In this document: piece by piece, positions 9,201-16,071 of the stretch | How positions within the stretch are numbered: the stretch's first letter is position 1 | Layout: every line of letters begins with the position of its first letter | Source of the DNA: RHKX01 sp035759925 | GTDB taxonomy: Bacteria; Actinomycetota; Thermoleophilia; Solirubrobacterales; 70-9 | Direction of reading: 5' to 3' | NCBI GenBank assembly: GCA_035759925.1 | Contig: DASTTY010000045.1 | Span: 37,415-101,414, forward strand | DNA: 64,000 nucleotides | Made by a program: the position numbers and the translations under genes | The notes under the pieces: model-generated | Databases searched by the model: none | What the model was told of the DNA's origin: nothing | What the model saw: the letters and a program-made list of their open reading frames with translations, nothing else

Positions 9201-9741
9201 GGCGGCGCTGCCGTGGCGGTCCGGGCGCGATCACAAGGAGGGGATGGCGAAGTACCGGCACGGCGCCGGCTTCATCAACCTGACCCGCGATCGCGGTCAC
9301 GGTCGGGTGACGGTGGACGCCGGTGGAAGGCCGGTCCTCCACTACCCGGTCCGCGACGAGCTCGACGTTGCTCACCTCCATCGCGGCATCGCCGAGATGG
9401 CACGGATCATGGCGGCGAGCGGGGTCGAGGAGATGCAGGCGCTGAGCCGCCTCGCACCGGTCTGGCGGCGCGGCGAGGACCTCGAGGAGTTCATCGCCAC
9501 CGTCGGACGCCTGTCGATCCCCGATCGCGAGGTCGGCCTGTTCAGCGCCCACCAGATGGGGACCTGCCGGATGGGCGCCGATCCGGCAACCTCGGTGGCG
9601 GGCCCGTGGGGCGAGCTCCACGACGTCGGCGGCGTCTGGATCGGCGACGCCAGTGCCTTCCCGACCGCCTCCGGGACGAACCCGATGTTCACGACGATGT
9701 CGCTGGCACACCGGACCGCCCGGGCGATCCTCGCCGGCTGA
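6250..9741 (+). CDS. Bifunctional fusion: aldehyde dehydrogenase plus GMC alcohol oxidase
   Basis: A single 1163-residue frame joins two oxidoreductases. Residues about 15-470 are an NAD(P)-dependent aldehyde dehydrogenase with PWNFPLINSF, FTGSVETGKKV, general base E249 (LELGGKDP) and nucleophile C283 (NSGQVCIS). Residues about 505-665 form a helical segment resembling the N-terminus of long-chain fatty alcohol oxidases (LAALCDTWVPS). Residues from about 675 are a GMC flavoprotein: FAD-binding GSGAGGG at 678, then SAHQMGTCRMG with H1101 and GTNPMF with N1144 as the likely catalytic pair. The order predicts alcohol to aldehyde to acid on one chain. Start is ATG 6250; GTG 6259 is an alternative. 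Confidence 0.9.
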   Translation: MESVTSAGSEAQATNGRVIAVEAPATGATLAEVPDLDRSAVEAIVAAARVAQPGWWEAGFAERARILMAARAWLVANGNRVVETICGETGKTADETLFAELGYGVSALEFWAKRAPEMLADEVVETAAPSVRGGRRLEVRYEPAGVVAVIGPWNFPLINSFGDCIPALAAGNAVVLKPSEVTPLTSLLMAEMLAEAGIPEGVFAVATGRGETGSALVDLADYVMFTGSVETGKKVMAQAAETLTPVSLELGGKDPMIVLADADLDRAVNAAITYGLGNSGQVCISVERIYVEDAVHDEFVERLTAAVESLRQGPPGELGTVDVGAIIFPPQLDLIDAHVRDAVERGAQVRTGGRAGAGPGRFYEPTVLTGVDHSMLCMNEETFGPTLPVMRVADAEEAVALANDGRYGLQASVWTRDTRRGEVLARRVEAGVVCVNDAQLNYSALELPMGGWKQSGLGSRHGADGIRKYTRRQSILVTPGYAPAREVHMLPYIGAVTAEVSDALSAYAASELFDDGQRETLAALCDTWVPSLEAPDGEDPTGFWARSASDYAVPIGVELGLLESGAPAEQLAGLRGLLDAIAAEGMAAAVPQEAREAIVAAFMADPEAAAGLDALRGICLSLHYALPDAGTGINPNWPGIGYPGPQALPKPAADVERPITPIVPAEDLTLSADAVVVGSGAGGGVIAAELAAAGKQVCVLEMGGYHDESEFNGLELWAYRNIFLNGGPFATADGSVSIQAGSALGGGTVLNWTNCLRTTDHVRAEWAAHGLEGIDGADYDADMDSVWERLGVTGDCSDLNGPHRLLQKGCEARGLDFRGITRNTDPATYDPVTAGYMGFGDQSGSKRSTAKTYLADAAANGADFVVHCRVERILVEDGRTVGVEAVYLDPDGRTASVTVRAPTVVVACGSVESPALLLRSGIGGPAAGDYLRLHPTSVVFGYHEEPQDPWWGPPQAALSHEFEDLDDGYGFLIECAQHTTGLTAAALPWRSGRDHKEGMAKYRHGAGFINLTRDRGHGRVTVDAGGRPVLHYPVRDELDVAHLHRGIAEMARIMAASGVEEMQALSRLAPVWRRGEDLEEFIATVGRLSIPDREVGLFSAHQMGTCRMGADPATSVAGPWGELHDVGGVWIGDASAFPTASGTNPMFTTMSLAHRTARAILAG

Positions 9742-9745
9742 GACC

Positions 9746-10774
9746 GTGGCGGGAGCTGCTGCCTCGGATCTCACCGTCGCGGTCACCGGGCCGACCGGCG
9801 ACATCGGCATCGCCGCGCTGCGGGCGCTCGACGCCTCGCCGGCGGTGGCGAAGGTGATCGGAATGGCGCGCCGCCCGTTCGACCCGGCTGCCCACGGCCT
9901 CTCCGACAAGGTCGTATATCAGCGCGGCGACGTCCTCGACCGCCCCTCCGTCGACTCGCTCGTCGACGGCGCCGACGTCGTCGTCCACCTCGCCTTCATC
10001 ATCATCGGCGACCCCGACGAGGCGCAGCGGATCAACACCGAGGGCAGCCGGAACGTCTTCGACGCGACAGTCGAGGCGGGTGCGAGGCGCCTCGTCTACA
10101 CCTCGTCGGTCGCCGCCTACGGGTTCCACGCCGACAATCCGCAGCCGCTGACCGAGGAGGTGCCGCCGCGCGGCTCCGAGGACTTCTACTACTCGGCGCA
10201 CAAGGCCGAGCTCGAGCGCGTCCTCGACGACGCGATCGCCGGCTCCGGCACCGAGGCGTACGTCTTCCGTCCCTGCATCGTCGCCGGCGCCGGAGCGCTC
10301 ACCCTGATCGAGACGACCGTTCGCCTGCTGCCGATCTACGGCCAGCTCCGGCTCGCCCGCCGGGCGCTCGACCAGATCCCGTTCCTCGGCCCGGTCCTGC
10401 CCGATCCCGGCGCCGAGTTCCAGCTCGTCCACACGCTCGACGTGGCGTCGGCGCTGCGTGCCGCGGTCGAGGGCGCCGGACCGCCCGGCCGCTACAACCT
10501 CGCCGGGCCGGGATCGATGAGCATCGCCCGGATGGCGCGGGCCTGCGGTTGGTGGTCGGTTCCGGTTCCGGGCGCTGCCGTCGCGGCGCTCAGCGAGGTC
10601 GCCAACCGGATCCCGGGGCTGCCTCCCGAAGTCGAGTGGCTGAACGCATTCCGGGCGCCGACGATGATGGAGACCAGAAAGGCCCGCGACGAGCTCGGCT
10701 GGACGCCGGAATGGGATGCCGAGGCAACGATGCGGGAGACGGTCAGCGGCGCCCGCGAGGCCGGCGTCCTCTGA
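9746..10774 (+). CDS. NAD-dependent epimerase/dehydratase (extended SDR)
   Basis: A 342-residue extended short-chain dehydrogenase/reductase. It has the N-terminal TGPTGDIG glycine motif for NAD(P), an acidic GDVLD stretch, a catalytic YYSAHK (YxxxK) and the LVYTSSVAAYG strand with the active-site serine region. The C-terminal half is the substrate domain, and no residue pattern identifies the sugar or lipid substrate. GTG at 9746 begins 4 bp after the stop of the alcohol-oxidase fusion, so co-transcription is likely and a lipid- or alcohol-related role is plausible but inferred. It converges on the antiporter gene. Confidence 0.85.
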   Translation: MAGAAASDLTVAVTGPTGDIGIAALRALDASPAVAKVIGMARRPFDPAAHGLSDKVVYQRGDVLDRPSVDSLVDGADVVVHLAFIIIGDPDEAQRINTEGSRNVFDATVEAGARRLVYTSSVAAYGFHADNPQPLTEEVPPRGSEDFYYSAHKAELERVLDDAIAGSGTEAYVFRPCIVAGAGALTLIETTVRLLPIYGQLRLARRALDQIPFLGPVLPDPGAEFQLVHTLDVASALRAAVEGAGPPGRYNLAGPGSMSIARMARACGWWSVPVPGAAVAALSEVANRIPGLPPEVEWLNAFRAPTMMETRKARDELGWTPEWDAEATMRETVSGAREAGVL

Positions 10775-10792
10775 GCGCTGTGGCGGGGACTG

Positions 10793-12142
10793 TCAGCCCT
10801 CCGGCTCCGGGCGCGGCTCCTTGCCGCCGCCGCCCCGGCTCGTCCAGCGCAGTCGCCGCTTCGCCAGATCGGACCCCGGCTCGGGGAGCAGCGCCCGGCT
10901 GAACGGAGCCGCGGTCGTGCCGTGGACGACGATCGAGACGAGAACGCAGACGAACGCGGTCCAGACGATCACGTTGGTCGCCGGGCCGGGAAGCTGGACG
11001 GCGGCGCCCGCGGCGGCGGCGTAGTAGATCGAGCCGATGCCGCGGACCCCGAACCAGCCGAGGAAGAACCGCTCCCGGGTCGGGACGTTTCGCGATCCGG
11101 CCATCGCGATCGCCACCGAGAGCGGCCTGATCACGAGCAGTAGGACCGGGACGAGCAGCCATCCCGACCAGCCCGGCGCCTGCAGGCCGCTGAGCGAGAG
11201 CATGCTCCCGAACAGCAGGATCACGGTCAGCTCGCCGATCTTCTCGACCGTCTCGGCGCCCTGGTGGACGGGGCCGTTGAGCTCGTGGGTGCGCTCGAAG
11301 CGCCGGAACGCCACCCCGCCCGCGAACGCGGCGACGAAGCCGTAGGCGCCGGCGACCTCGGTCAGCCCGTAGATCGCCAGTACGGTCGGGATCGCGAGCC
11401 AGCCGTCGAAGGTCGTCGACAGCAGCCGCCGCTCGCGCAGCCGTACGGCGAGGGCGGCAACGCCGTAGCCGACCAGGCCGCCGATCAGTAACGCGGCGAC
11501 GAGCGCGTAGAGGACATCGGCGAGCAGCCAGTCGCCGATCCAGTCGGTCCCGCCGGGGTCGAGCATGAACAGCCCTGCGAAGAAGAACGGGAACGCGAGC
11601 CCGTCGTTCAGGCCGGCCTCGCCGGTGATCGAGAAGTTCGGCTCCTGCTCTTCCTCGTCGCCGGGAGGGCCGACGCCGACGTCGCCGGCGAGGACTGGGT
11701 CCGTCGGGGCGAGGACGGCGCCGAGGACGACGGCGGCGCCGACCGACAGTCCCATCACCTCGTGGCCGAAGATCGCGACGCCGGCGATCGTCAGCGGCAT
11801 CGCGATCAGCAGCAGGCGGGCGACTCCCGACCACGAGCGGCGGGTGAAGGCGCGATCGAGCTTCAGGCCGGCACCGAACAGGGCGATGATCAACGCGAGC
11901 TCGCTGATCCGCTCGATCAACTCGGCATCCTCGATGGGCTTCAGCCAGTCGAGTCCGATCAGCTCGATCGCAAGAGCGGCGACGGCGCCGAGCCCGAGGT
12001 AGATGATGCTCGCGGAGAACGCCCGGTCGCCCTGATGGGAGAGGGCGCCGATCGCCGCGAACAGCGCGATCGCGCAGAAGACGAGGCCGATCGCATAGAG
12101 GTCGGCGAATGCGAATCCGCGCTCGGCGGCGGTCACGATCAT
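10793..12142 (-). CDS. Cation/proton antiporter (CPA1, NhaP-like)
   Basis: A 449-residue integral membrane protein with about 12 hydrophobic segments. The VVLGAVLAPTDPVLAGDVG motif and the acidic GLNDGLAFPFF helix are hallmarks of CPA1 sodium or potassium/proton antiporters, which exchange cytoplasmic cations for protons. There is no large cytoplasmic regulatory tail, only a short charged C-terminus. ATG at 12142 (MIVTAAERG) is preferred over upstream codons that would lie inside tetR sequence. It is the distal gene of a leftward operon with two TetR genes, starting 14 bp after the second. Confidence 0.85.
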   Translation of the reverse strand: MIVTAAERGFAFADLYAIGLVFCAIALFAAIGALSHQGDRAFSASIIYLGLGAVAALAIELIGLDWLKPIEDAELIERISELALIIALFGAGLKLDRAFTRRSWSGVARLLLIAMPLTIAGVAIFGHEVMGLSVGAAVVLGAVLAPTDPVLAGDVGVGPPGDEEEQEPNFSITGEAGLNDGLAFPFFFAGLFMLDPGGTDWIGDWLLADVLYALVAALLIGGLVGYGVAALAVRLRERRLLSTTFDGWLAIPTVLAIYGLTEVAGAYGFVAAFAGGVAFRRFERTHELNGPVHQGAETVEKIGELTVILLFGSMLSLSGLQAPGWSGWLLVPVLLLVIRPLSVAIAMAGSRNVPTRERFFLGWFGVRGIGSIYYAAAAGAAVQLPGPATNVIVWTAFVCVLVSIVVHGTTAAPFSRALLPEPGSDLAKRRLRWTSRGGGGKEPRPEPEG

Positions 12143-12156
12143 CGTCCGGGGCCTGT

Positions 12157-12723
12157 CTACCCGGCCAGCAGGACCGCGATCAGGGTGTCGCCGGCGAGCT
12201 GGACTGCCTCCTCGATGCTGCACGCCCCGGCATCGACTTCGTTGATCGCGGTGAACGTGACCGCCTGGATGACGCTGCGGAGCCACTCGACCGGCATGTC
12301 GCCACGAATCGTTCCCCGTTCGCGGGCGGTCGCGAGAAACCGGCGTGCGGGGCTCGTGTCGTCGACCTTGAACGCCTCATAGGCTGCGCTCTGTCCGTCC
12401 CGGGCCGCGAACAGGCGCCCGTAGCGGAGCGCAAGGTCGATCGAGGCGGCGCTGAGCCCGCGGATCGCGATCTCCGGGTCGGGATCGGCGACTGCGGCCA
12501 TCGTCTCCACGCGGGCGGTGTCGATGATCGCGGCGGTGACGGCCTCGAGCAGGCTCTCGCGGCTCGGGAAGTGCCGGTAGATCGTGGTCCGGCCGATGCC
12601 CGAGGCATCGGCGATCTCCTGGACGCTCGCCTGCGGATCGCGGCCCAACAGCTCGATGGCGATCTCGAGGACGACCCGCCGGTTGCGCTCGGCGTCGCTG
12701 CGGAGTTGCTCGTCGGAGCTCAT
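12157..12723 (-). CDS. TetR-family transcriptional regulator (second of tandem pair)
   Basis: A 188-residue TetR-type regulator. The N-terminal helix-turn-helix reads VQEIADASGIGRTTIYRHFP, the classic TetR recognition region, followed by a mostly helical ligand domain with no recognisable ligand signature. The ATG at 12723 overlaps the stop of the preceding tetR by 4 bp (ATGA), and the antiporter gene follows after 14 bp. The operon context suggests control of the antiporter or of an unlinked efflux function; the ligand is unknown. Confidence 0.88.
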   Translation of the reverse strand: MSSDEQLRSDAERNRRVVLEIAIELLGRDPQASVQEIADASGIGRTTIYRHFPSRESLLEAVTAAIIDTARVETMAAVADPDPEIAIRGLSAASIDLALRYGRLFAARDGQSAAYEAFKVDDTSPARRFLATARERGTIRGDMPVEWLRSVIQAVTFTAINEVDAGACSIEEAVQLAGDTLIAVLLAG

Positions 12724-13292
12724 CGCGACGGGGCCGCTATCGCGACCAGGGTGTCCCCGAGAAGCTCGGGTGCATCCTCGCGGTCGATCCGGCCGGCGAG
12801 GACGTCTCCGATCATCGCGGTCATCACCTCGAACTGGGCCTTGGCGATCCAAGCGACCGGCTGATCGCCGCGGATCTCGCCGCGCTGCTGGGCCGCGTTG
12901 AGGAAATCCCACAGCGGCGCGCCGCGGTCGCCGGTCATCCGCATCGCGGCCGCCCTCGCCTCCTCTCGGTGCGAGTACAGGAACCGGTAGCGGAGGCCGA
13001 ACTCGATGCCGAGCTCGCCGATCGCGCAGAGCGCATCCTCGACCCCGTCAGCGTTCGCGAGGATCTCCTCGATCGCCGTGATGCCCCGTCCGATGACATC
13101 GGCCGCAACCGCGTCGAACAGCTCGTCGCGGCTCGCGAAATGGCGATAGACGGTCGAGCGGCCGAGGCCGGCCGCATCGGCGATCTCCTGCATGCCCGCC
13201 TCCGGATCATCGGGCAGCAATCCGGCCGCGGCATCGATGACCGCCTGCCGGTTCTGCACCGCATCGCGGCGCTGCACCGCCTCCGATTCCAT
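12720..13292 (-). CDS. TetR-family transcriptional regulator (first of tandem pair)
   Basis: A 190-residue TetR regulator with the DNA-binding segment MQEIADAAGLGRSTVYRHFA. It is more like the TetR at 24428-25000 than expected by chance: both begin with ME-x-E, share a NR-x-AVI-x-AA...LPDDP stretch before the recognition helix, and are preceded by the same kind of hairpin. It leads the leftward tetR-tetR-antiporter operon. A likely -10 element (TAGCAT on the minus strand, near 13345-13340) sits in its upstream region beside the dyad at 13359-13394, which could be its own operator. Confidence 0.88.
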   Translation of the reverse strand: MESEAVQRRDAVQNRQAVIDAAAGLLPDDPEAGMQEIADAAGLGRSTVYRHFASRDELFDAVAADVIGRGITAIEEILANADGVEDALCAIGELGIEFGLRYRFLYSHREEARAAAMRMTGDRGAPLWDFLNAAQQRGEIRGDQPVAWIAKAQFEVMTAMIGDVLAGRIDREDAPELLGDTLVAIAAPSR

Positions 13293-13358
13293 TCGCAGAC
13301 CGATGATATGGGCGCCTCCCGTGTCCCCGCGTAACCGGGATGCTATGTTCCGTTTCTA

Positions 13359-13403
13359 GGCGTTCGGTGTCGTTCCCCCGCGGCATCGGACGCCTTCTTT
13401 TTT
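13359..13403 (+). other. Conserved hairpin with T tract, copy 1
   Basis: Eleven-base arms at 13359-13369 (GGCGTTCGGTG) and 13384-13394 pair with two G-U wobbles around a 14-nt loop containing TTCCCCCGCGG. A T-rich tract (TTCTTTTTT) follows at 13395-13403. A second copy with the same stem and loop lengths lies at 25062-25097. The fifth pair is T-A here and C-G there, a compensatory change. It could be a rightward intrinsic terminator, or in DNA form an operator for the adjacent tetR. Confidence 0.7.
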
Positions 13404-13406
13404 CGC

Positions 13407-13435
13407 TTCACCCGCGATCTGCCCGTTGCTAGACT
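13407..13435 (+). promoter_or_regulatory. Probable promoter of tRNA-Glu
   Basis: TTCACC at 13407-13412 and TAGACT at 13430-13435 are separated by 17 bp, a sigma-70-type spacing. The -10 lies 11 bp before the tRNA 5' end, so transcription would start just upstream of the mature tRNA. The tRNA-Leu locus has the related -10 TAGATT at the same relative position. Confidence 0.55.
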
Positions 13436-13446
13436 GCCCGTCCCTC

Positions 13447-13519
13447 GCCGCTATCGTCTAGGGGACTAGGACGCCGGATTCTCAGTCCGGAAACCGGGGT
13501 TCGAATCCCCGTAGCGGTA
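13447..13519 (+). tRNA. tRNA-Glu (anticodon CTC)
   Basis: A 73-nt cloverleaf: acceptor arms GCCGCTA (13447-13453) and TAGCGGT (13512-13518) with discriminator A at 13519, a D arm containing GTCTAGGGGACTAGGAC, an anticodon stem CCGGA/TCCGG around loop TTCTCAG, and a T arm with GGTTCGAATCC. The anticodon CTC is at 13481-13483. The first pair is a G-U wobble, which is usual in actinobacterial tRNA-Glu. The 3' CCA is not encoded. Confidence 0.95.
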
Positions 13520-13528
13520 CCTACGGAG

Positions 13529-13550
13529 CCCGCAGACCAAGCGGGTTTCT
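13529..13550 (+). terminator. Intrinsic terminator after tRNA-Glu
   Basis: Stem CCCGC (13529-13533) and GCGGG (13541-13545) around a 7-nt loop, followed by a TTTCT tract, starting 10 bp after the tRNA. It is a short but typical terminator for a monocistronic tRNA. Confidence 0.65.
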
Positions 13551-13572
13551 CTCGTTCCGGGGGACAGCCCGC

Positions 13573-13746
13573 TCAATACCACTTGCCGCGAGCGAAACCG
13601 CCGAAGGCGATCAGTCCGATCAGGATCAGGACGATCCCGAGGATGAGGCTCCAGAAGAGCGCGACGATGATCCCGACGATGACGAGGATGCCTCCGAGCG
13701 AGATGCCGCCGATGCCTCCGCGGCCTTCAGGTGTTGACGTGGCCAT
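13573..13746 (-). CDS. Small hydrophobic membrane protein
   Basis: A 57-residue protein starting at ATG 13746 and ending at TGA 13573. A strong ribosome-binding site (AAAGGAGAAG) lies just upstream, which supports real translation. After a short polar N-terminus with a glycine-rich stretch there are two closely spaced hydrophobic segments (LVIVGIIVALFW and LILGIVLILIGLIAF), ending in a basic, aromatic GGFARGKWY tail. Many actinobacteria carry similar tiny stress- or envelope-associated membrane proteins, but the function is not recognised. The gene is transcribed toward the tRNA-Glu terminator. Confidence 0.72.
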   Translation of the reverse strand: MATSTPEGRGGIGGISLGGILVIVGIIVALFWSLILGIVLILIGLIAFGGFARGKWY

Positions 13747-13795
13747 GCTTCTTCTCCTTTGTCATTGAGAGGTCCAGTTGGCCCTCGAGCGCGGT

Positions 13796-14071
13796 TCAGG
13801 CCGGAGCATCGCTCGGACCCGAACGCTCGCCGGGGCCAGGCCGGCGAATCTTTCGGAACAGGACGATCAGGCGGTCCTCGTCCTCGGGGCCCAGGTTCGA
13901 CCGGCTTCCCTTCGACTTGATGGCCAGGTCACGGACCTCGCGGCGCTCGTCCGGCGAGAGCCGGTTCCAGTACTTGCGGCCCTCCGTGTTCAGCCAGAGG
14001 ATCGCGGCCAGGACCTTGCGCCACGGCACTTTCCGGACGGCACTGATCGCTTGTATCACCCATGCCGGCAT
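13796..14071 (-). CDS. Small basic protein of unknown function
   Basis: A 91-residue protein with a strong upstream Shine-Dalgarno (GGGGAGGA). The N-terminal half (WVIQAISAVRKVPWRKVLAAI) is amphipathic and moderately hydrophobic. The middle is charged, with LSPDERREVRDLAIKSKG, and the tail is rich in proline and glycine. No enzyme motif is visible. It lies upstream of, and on the same strand as, the small membrane protein, and is divergent from the DUF892 gene. A structural or nucleoid-associated role is conceivable but only a guess. Confidence 0.65.
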   Translation of the reverse strand: MPAWVIQAISAVRKVPWRKVLAAILWLNTEGRKYWNRLSPDERREVRDLAIKSKGSRSNLGPEDEDRLIVLFRKIRRPGPGERSGPSDAPA

Positions 14072-14148
14072 CTTCGTCCTCCCCGCTACCCCTTGTGCGG
14101 AGTCCCAATAACCGAGGTTGAGGGAGCGGTCGGCGGGTAGGAGGTCGC

Positions 14149-15159
14149 ATGGCTGAACGCGATGAGCGAAGGAGGCGACCGATGAGCGAGCGCGACCTGG
14201 GCGAGCAACTGGTCAAGTACCTGACTGACGTCCACTCGATCGAGGAGCAGGCGCTCACGCAGATGCGGCGTGCGCCGGGCATCGCCGGCGATCCGGACAT
14301 CGCCGAGGCCTTCGAGCAGCACCTGCGCGAGACCGAGCGGCAGGAGCAGCTCATCCGCGAGCGGCTCGAGGCCGCAGGCGGGAAACCGTCGATGGTCAAG
14401 GACGTCGCCGGCCGCGCCGGCGGCGTCGGCATGGTGCTGTTCGCCAAGTTCCAGCCGGATACGCCAGGAAAGCTGGTCGTCCACGCCTACTCCTACGAGC
14501 ACCTCGAGGTCGCCGCCTACGAGCTGCTGACCCGGGTCGCCGAGCGGGCGGGCTCCGCCGACACCGCGGGGGTCGCCCGCGAGATCGCTGCCGAGGAGCG
14601 CCGGATGGCCGCCCGCCTCGAGGGCGTCTACGACCGCGCCGTCGCGGCCTCGTTCCGAGACCTCGAGCCAGACGACCTGACCGACCAGATCCGCAAGTAC
14701 CTCGCCGACGCGCACGCGATCGAGATGCAGGCGATCCAGCTCCTCGAGCGGGCGTCGACGATCGCCGAGCCGGAAGCGCTGGCACGGCTCTACGAGGAGC
14801 ATCTCATCGAGACCCACGACCACGAGCGCCGCATCAACGAGCGCCTCGAGGCCATCGGCGGCAGCACGTCGAACCTCAAGGATGCGGCGTTGCGGCTCGG
14901 CGCGCTGAACTGGGGCATGTTCTTCCAGGCTCAGCCCGACACCCCGGCGAAGCTCGCCGGTTTCGCGTACGCGTTCGAGCATCTCGAGGCCGCCGCCTAC
15001 GAGCTGCTGAAGCGGGTCGCGACCCGGGCCGGCGACGCGGAGACCGCGGCGGTCGCCGATTCGATCCTCGGCGAGGAGCGCGCCGCCGCGGCGAAGATCG
15101 CCGAGCGCTGGGACGAGATCCTCGACGCCTCGCTCGCCGGCCTCGCGGTCAGCCGCTGA
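14149..15159 (+). CDS. Tandem-duplicated DUF892/YciF-like ferritin-fold protein
   Basis: A 336-residue protein made of two homologous halves of about 160 residues. Each half begins with a LGEQLVKYLTDVHSIEEQAL / LTDQIRKYLADAHAIEMQAI helix, continues with an H-x-x-ET-x-x-x-E/H segment, and closes with A-Y-x-x-EHLE-x-AAYELL-x-RVA. This is the DUF892 (YciF) four-helix ferritin-like fold; the repeated E-x-x-H pairs could bind a di-metal centre. Relatives are induced by stress in enterobacteria. Two starts have good ribosome-binding sites: ATG 14149 (used here) and ATG 14182, which begins MSERDLGEQ. Confidence 0.82.
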   Translation: MAERDERRRRPMSERDLGEQLVKYLTDVHSIEEQALTQMRRAPGIAGDPDIAEAFEQHLRETERQEQLIRERLEAAGGKPSMVKDVAGRAGGVGMVLFAKFQPDTPGKLVVHAYSYEHLEVAAYELLTRVAERAGSADTAGVAREIAAEERRMAARLEGVYDRAVAASFRDLEPDDLTDQIRKYLADAHAIEMQAIQLLERASTIAEPEALARLYEEHLIETHDHERRINERLEAIGGSTSNLKDAALRLGALNWGMFFQAQPDTPAKLAGFAYAFEHLEAAAYELLKRVATRAGDAETAAVADSILGEERAAAAKIAERWDEILDASLAGLAVSR

Positions 15160-15192
15160 GCTGCCGCCCGCGGCGCCTCGCCCCGACTGCCG

Positions 15193-15969
15193 TTACCCCT
15201 CGTCCGGATCCGCCCTGACCTGGCCGTAGTTGAGGAGGCTGACGATCAGGACGCCGCCGGCGACGTTGCCGAGGGTCGCCGTCGCCAGCCAGCCGATCGC
15301 GTCGCCGATGCCGACGTTGCCGGCGAGCATCGCGGTTCCGACATCGATGCTGCTCGCCACGCAGTGGCTGAATGCGCCGAGCGCGACCAGGAAAGCCAGG
15401 AACCAGATGACCGCGAACTGTGCGATCGCGCTCTCGGTCGCCTCGACGAGCCAGGCGATCAGTGCCAGCAGCCAGCCCGCGACCACCGCGCTCCAGAAGA
15501 CGTGGCCGAACGACCCGGCGGCGAAGTCGCCACCGAGCGCCGTCATCTGACTCACGGTGTCCCCGGAAACGGCGCTCGTCTCGACGAGCATGGCAGCGAA
15601 CGCGATCGAGCCGATCAGGTTCGTCGCGTAGACGATCGCCCAGAGCCGCGCCGTCTCCGGCAGGGCGGAGGGCCGGTTGAAGGAGAGCACGACGGGATAC
15701 AGCGTGTTCTCGGTGAACAGTTGTGCACGGCCGAGGATCACGGCGATGAATCCGACCGGGTAGACGAGCGAGGCAATCAGGGGCGCCGCGCCCGCCGATC
15801 CGAGCTCGTTCAGGGCGAGTGCGTAGGCGAGCGGCGTGGCGCCGATCGTGAAGCCGGCGAACAGACCGGAGAAGGCGAGGCTCGAGGAGGGACGCTCGAG
15901 CTCGTCGTGGGCGTCCTGGCGAACCCGGTCGTAGATGTCGTGCGCGCTCGGGCGCGCCGGCTGCGTCAT
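15193..15969 (-). CDS. Formate/nitrite transporter family channel
   Basis: A 258-residue membrane protein with six or seven hydrophobic helices, of normal length for the FNT family of pentameric anion channels (formate, nitrite, hydrosulfide). Family features include the SLAFSGLFAGFTIG first helix, GFIAVILGRAQLFTENTL, and the C-terminal LATATLGNVAGGVL. The N-terminus (about 40 residues, polar) resembles the YfdC-type subgroup. It lies 102 bp downstream of a multicopper oxidase gene on the same strand and has a palindrome in its upstream region. With fdhD and mobA nearby, formate is an attractive but unproven substrate. Confidence 0.83.
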   Translation of the reverse strand: MTQPARPSAHDIYDRVRQDAHDELERPSSSLAFSGLFAGFTIGATPLAYALALNELGSAGAAPLIASLVYPVGFIAVILGRAQLFTENTLYPVVLSFNRPSALPETARLWAIVYATNLIGSIAFAAMLVETSAVSGDTVSQMTALGGDFAAGSFGHVFWSAVVAGWLLALIAWLVEATESAIAQFAVIWFLAFLVALGAFSHCVASSIDVGTAMLAGNVGIGDAIGWLATATLGNVAGGVLIVSLLNYGQVRADPDEG

Positions 15970-16038
15970 CCCACGGGAGCTACCCGCAACCGTACCCCGT
16001 AAGCCGATTCCACGGGAACACCGGAACTTCAGGTCGCT

Positions 16039-16050
16039 GTTCCGCGGAAC
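16039..16050. promoter_or_regulatory. Perfect 12-bp palindrome upstream of the FNT gene
   Basis: GTTCCGCGGAAC is fully self-complementary and lies 70 bp upstream of the FNT start, with further GGAAC/GTTCC half-sites at about 16011-16027. The spacing suggests an operator for a dimeric regulator of the FNT gene. No protein can be assigned. Confidence 0.4.
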
Positions 16051-16071
16051 TGTGGGCTTCGGGTCGTGGAC

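Noticed and set aside
6265..9909. A 1214-codon open frame on the minus strand opposite the oxidoreductase fusion
   Set aside because: It is low-complexity Arg/Asp/Gly sequence without motifs, explained by high GC in the third position of the real plus-strand gene.
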